A DNA stretch of 15,479 nucleotides from assembly GCF_946221105.1 (NCBI RefSeq), contig NZ_CAMICL010000046.1, positions 1 through 15,479 of the forward strand. Reading direction: 5' to 3'. The stretch's first letter is position 1, and each line of letters begins with the position of its first letter. The notes beneath the pieces are model-generated. The model did not search any database. It had not been told where the DNA came from and saw only the letters and a list, made by a program, of their open reading frames with translations. The position numbers and the translations under genes are program-made. Origin of the DNA: an uncultured Corynebacterium sp. GTDB lineage: Bacteria; Actinomycetota; Actinomycetes; Mycobacteriales; Mycobacteriaceae. Below, piece after piece: positions 13,433 to 15,479 of this stretch.

Positions 13433-13936
13433 ATGGCACGCAAACGCGCAGCAACTCAGCAGTGGAAAGTCCTGGCCATCGCCCTGGTGGGCGTGGTGGT
13501 GCTGGTGGGGGCGGTCTACGCCTTCATGAGCTACCAGCAGAGCAAGCCGGGCACCCCGGTGCGCGACCTCGAGGTCGCCGTGGCCGCCGGCGGGCAGACC
13601 GAGCAGGTGCCCGTATATACAGTGTGCGAGCTGGACGTGGAGTGCCCCGGCGGCGAGCCGCCGAGCGTGCGCCTGCCGGACCAGGGGGATGTGACCTTCA
13701 CTGTGCCCGGCGAGATCGAGCGCAACAGCTGGCGCCTGCTGCTCATCTACGACGATCCAGCCGCCAACACCGAGCGCGTGTTCACCTCCGGCGAGTCCGG
13801 CGAGGAAACCGCCCCCGCGGTGACCGAGTCCGGCGCGAAGCTCGTCGTCGCCGAGATCACCACCCTGGACATTGAAAAAGGCGATGACGGGGAAGAAACT
13901 CCCGTCATCGCCACGTGGTCCGTCGGCTTCGACTAA
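13433..13936 (+). CDS. DUF2771 family membrane-anchored protein
   Basis: The product has 167 residues: a short basic cytoplasmic start (MARKRAATQQWK), one hydrophobic anchor at about 13-32 (VLAIALVGVVVLVGAVYAFM), then an extracytoplasmic beta-rich domain with two cysteines in VYTVCELDVECPGGEPPSV that could form a disulfide. The length and plan match the actinobacterial DUF2771 family, of unknown function. The anchor could alternatively act as an uncleaved signal, but no lipobox is present. It lies 11 nt after the cyclotransferase-like lipoprotein gene and may share its transcript, so the two may work together at the cell surface; this is inference. Its TAA stop overlaps the opposing cspB stop in the 4 bp CTAA. 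Confidence 0.83.
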   Translation: MARKRAATQQWKVLAIALVGVVVLVGAVYAFMSYQQSKPGTPVRDLEVAVAAGGQTEQVPVYTVCELDVECPGGEPPSVRLPDQGDVTFTVPGEIERNSWRLLLIYDDPAANTERVFTSGESGEETAPAVTESGAKLVVAEITTLDIEKGDDGEETPVIATWSVGFD

Positions 13937-14316
13937 GCGTCCAGCTCCCGGGCCACCGCCCGCAGGATCTCCGCGACCTGGCGGCCCTCCTTGCGGTCCG
14001 GGTAGCGGCCGTTGGTCAGCGCGGGCTGGACCTGCGTCTCAATCAGGGTCATCACATCGGCCAGCATGCTGCCCAGCTCCTCCGGCTTGCGGCGGTGCAC
14101 GGGGCGGCGCTTCGGCTCATCGAGCACCTTCACACGCAGCGCCTGCGGGCCGCGACGGCCGGCGGCGAAATCGAACTCGATGCGCTGGCCAGCGACCAGC
14201 TCGTCCACGCCATCGGGAAGCACGGACTGGCCGATGAAGACGTCGTCGTCGCCCGGGTTGGACGCGAAGCCGAAGCCCTTCTCGGTGTCGTACCACTTCA
14301 CCTTTCCAATAGGCAT
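13933..14316 (-). CDS. cspB: cold-shock domain protein CspB, long form
   Basis: The product has 127 residues. Residues 1-65 are a cold-shock domain: KVKWYDTEKGFGFA carries the RNP1 motif (KGFGFA), and DDVFIG stands where RNP2 is usually VFVH, so the usual His is Gly. Then come AGQRIEFDF and GPQALRVKV strands. A further 60-residue tail, basic at first (PKRRPVHRRK) and then helical (LGSMLADVMTLIETQ), distinguishes this form from the 67-residue CspA type; C. glutamicum CspB is of the same length. It should bind single-stranded RNA/DNA. ATG 14316 is chosen because AAGGAGG lies 5 nt upstream; an in-frame upstream extension to 14364 lacks family character. It is divergent from rpf1, and its stop overlaps the DUF2771 gene stop. 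Confidence 0.93.
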   Translation of the reverse strand: MPIGKVKWYDTEKGFGFASNPGDDDVFIGQSVLPDGVDELVAGQRIEFDFAAGRRGPQALRVKVLDEPKRRPVHRRKPEELGSMLADVMTLIETQVQPALTNGRYPDRKEGRQVAEILRAVARELDA

Positions 14317-14377
14317 GGCATCCTCCTTCAGGTTCCGGTACATGGCCCGCCCATTGCAGGCCAAAATAAAGGCTTTA

Positions 14378-14383
14378 CACTAC
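14378..14383 (-). promoter_or_regulatory. candidate -10 of cspB
   Basis: The minus strand reads TAGTGT, matching TANNNT. It would give a leader of about 55 nt before ATG 14316. The -35 is not evident. Confidence 0.3.
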
Positions 14384-14499
14384 ACCTCCGCTCCGAAAAC
14401 CGCGACTGTGGCCCAGAACACCAAAATTCCTCCCGCGGCGCGCGACCTGCAGAAACGGTGCGTCCTAAAGTCACATGAGCACCATTTCGTGCCGGTTGC

Positions 14500-14528
14500 G
14501 TGACACAATCGTTACAAATGGTTAGGCT
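14500..14528 (+). promoter_or_regulatory. rpf1 promoter with overlapping direct repeat
   Basis: GTGACA (14500-14505, five of six to TTGACA), a 17-bp spacer and TAGGCT (14523-14528, TANNNT) make the best promoter match in the window. It predicts a start near 14535 and a leader of about 34 nt. GTGAC (14500-14504) and GTTAC (14511-14515) form an imperfect direct repeat with 11-bp period across the -35, similar in form to MtrA boxes. Confidence 0.6.
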
Positions 14529-14568
14529 GTCCCGAGAATTGGCGGTCAACGACGAGAGGAAACGAATC

Positions 14569-15291
14569 ATGGGACGCCACTCCAAGAAGACCACCTCCAC
14601 GGGCAAGAAGGCTCTGGCAGGTACCGCAGCAGTTGCAGCACTGGCAGGCATCGTCGCCCCGCAGGCAACCGCAGCACCGGATTCCGACTGGGACAAGCTC
14701 GCACAGTGCGAATCCGGCGGCAACTGGGCAATCAACACCGGCAACGGCTACTACGGCGGCCTGCAGTTCAACTACGGCACCTGGCAGGCGTACGGCGGCG
14801 GCGAGTTCGCCCCGACCGCAGACCAGGCCACCCGCGAGCAGCAGATCATCATCGCTGAGCGAACCCTGGCACAGCAGGGCTGGGGCGCATGGCCGGCCTG
14901 CTCCGCGCGCTACGGTCTGAACTCCGCGCCGACCAACCGCGACGCGCAGGCAGCCCAGGCCGCTCCGGCGCCGAAGCCGGCCCCGGCACCTGCACCGGCC
15001 GCCGCAGCTCCGGCCGCCCAGACCTCCTCCACCGGCACCGAGACCGATGAGCTGTACGCGAAGCTGCGCACCGCCATCAACGCCCTCGGCTTCCAGGTCC
15101 CGGCTTCCGTCCAGGACAACTACGCCGCGAACCGCAACGACTACAACGCGTTCTACGCAGCCAACCAGCCGCTGGTGGACGCCGCCCTGGCCGGCGACTA
15201 CGCCAAGGTCGCCCAGCTCGTCGGCACCAACTTCAGCACCCAGGTCAACGACACCCTGGCATCGCTGCAGCAGACATACCTGCCGCGCTAA
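14569..15291 (+). CDS. rpf1: resuscitation-promoting factor (secreted Rpf muralytic protein)
   Basis: The product has 240 residues. MGRHSKKTT leads a Sec signal peptide with probable cleavage near A35/A36 (ATAA|PDSDWD). The Rpf domain covers about 38-115: WDKLAQCESGGNW with catalytic E48, YYGGLQFNYGTWQAYGG, the TREQQIIIAERTLAQQGWGAWPAC helix, and paired C47/C111. It is a lysozyme-like fold that cleaves peptidoglycan and can stimulate regrowth. A Pro/Ala linker (about 125-160) joins a helical C-terminal domain (TDELYAKLRTAINALGF to LASLQQTYLPR) of unknown role. ATG 14569 fits the signal peptide and has AGAGGA 8 nt upstream; the longer in-frame ORF from 14500 starts upstream of the predicted transcript start. 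The context beside cspB matches C. glutamicum rpf1, which I recall as shorter. A strong terminator follows. Confidence 0.93.
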   Translation: MGRHSKKTTSTGKKALAGTAAVAALAGIVAPQATAAPDSDWDKLAQCESGGNWAINTGNGYYGGLQFNYGTWQAYGGGEFAPTADQATREQQIIIAERTLAQQGWGAWPACSARYGLNSAPTNRDAQAAQAAPAPKPAPAPAPAAAAPAAQTSSTGTETDELYAKLRTAINALGFQVPASVQDNYAANRNDYNAFYAANQPLVDAALAGDYAKVAQLVGTNFSTQVNDTLASLQQTYLPR

Positions 15292-15316
15292 GCCTGAAGC
15301 TTTAAAACAGAGAAAC

Positions 15317-15344
15317 CCCGCCCCCCCGGGCGGGTTTTCTTTTT
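15317..15344 (+). terminator. rho-independent terminator of rpf1
   Basis: The stem CCCGCCC (15317-15323) / GGGCGGG (15328-15334) has a 4-nt loop and is followed by TTTTCTTTTT (15335-15344). It begins 25 bp after the rpf1 stop. Confidence 0.92.
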
Positions 15345-15394
15345 GCCCGCATCGCTGATCTGCTGGTTGCCCCGCCACGGCCCAAACACACGAA

Positions 15395-15424
15395 AAAGGT
15401 GGCCCCGCCACGGGGGCCACCTTT
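15395..15424. terminator. second hairpin, probably ending a leftward gene beyond the window
   Basis: A 12-bp perfect stem, AAAGGTGGCCCC (15395-15406) / GGGGCCACCTTT (15413-15424), has a 6-nt loop. On the minus strand it is followed by a CTTTTTCG tail. It lies 50 bp beyond the rpf1 terminator and suits a converging transcript from the right. Confidence 0.75.
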
Positions 15425-15436
15425 GGGTTAAGGGTC

Positions 15437-15479
15437 AAAAAGTGTGTCCGGAATCGCGGATTTTCACGGATTGACCTGT
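15437..15479 (-). CDS. possible C-terminal end of an unidentified leftward gene
   Basis: One minus-strand frame is open from the right edge to a TGA at 15437-15439, reading TGQSVKIRDSGHTF then stop. The stop lies 13 bp before the hairpin at 15395-15424, the normal position of a gene end. The fragment is only 14 codons, too short to assign to a family. Confidence 0.3.

Noticed and set aside
14317..14364. N-terminal extension of CspB from an in-frame ATG at 14364
   Set aside because: It would place the excellent AAGGAGG site inside the gene and adds residues not seen in the family.
14317..14568. c-di-AMP (ydaO-type) riboswitch before rpf1
   Set aside because: Considered because some actinobacterial rpf genes have one, but the predicted leader is only about 34 nt and no such fold is visible.
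1..15479. CRISPR arrays, insertion sequences, phage genes or a defence operon
   Set aside because: No regularly spaced direct repeats, no transposase or integrase, and no nuclease/helicase/toxin sets were seen on either strand; the only accessory-looking gene is the partial methyltransferase.

Overview
The window reads as a chromosomal segment from a high-G+C Corynebacterium. The evidence is the gene content (SepH, citrate synthase GltA, an Rpf-type muralytic protein beginning MGRHSKK, a 127-residue cold-shock protein, and DUF3027, DUF2771 and Rv2525c-like proteins), TANNNT-type -10 elements, probable leaderless starts, and an order resembling the rpf1-cspB-gltA-mctC neighbourhood of C. glutamicum as I remember it.

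Layout, left to right. Positions 1-825 have clearly lower G+C and hold one partial class I methyltransferase gene. They end exactly at the 3' end of a tRNA-Arg(CCU) gene, so this looks like the edge of an acquired island. From 900 to 2570, two rightward genes encode a hemolysin III/TrhA-type membrane protein and a Tat-exported DUF1906 (glycoside-hydrolase-like) protein. From 2574 to 7475, leftward genes encode a DUF485 protein plus MctC-type monocarboxylate symporter operon, an FKBP prolyl isomerase coupled to an aldo/keto reductase, and citrate synthase. From 7683 to 9569, rightward genes encode the division protein SepH and a DUF6928-like protein. From 9566 to 12587, leftward genes encode a DUF3027 protein, an NCS2 purine permease and an abutting TrmH/SpoU RNA methyltransferase. 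From 12627 to 13936, rightward genes encode a glutamine-cyclotransferase-like lipoprotein and a DUF2771 protein. Finally cspB (leftward) and rpf1 (rightward) diverge, and two hairpins follow rpf1.

Functionally this is mostly core corynebacterial chromosome: carboxylate uptake (mctC) and entry to the TCA cycle (gltA), both with candidate CRP/GlxR-type boxes upstream; cell division and envelope remodelling (sepH, rpf1); RNA handling (TrmH, CspB); and several conserved actinobacterial proteins of unknown role. I see no CRISPR array, transposase, phage module or defence operon, and no convincing novel multi-gene system. The most notable points are the island junction at the tRNA, the apparent absence of serC between sepH and gltA, several promoter/start arrangements, and candidate regulatory boxes.
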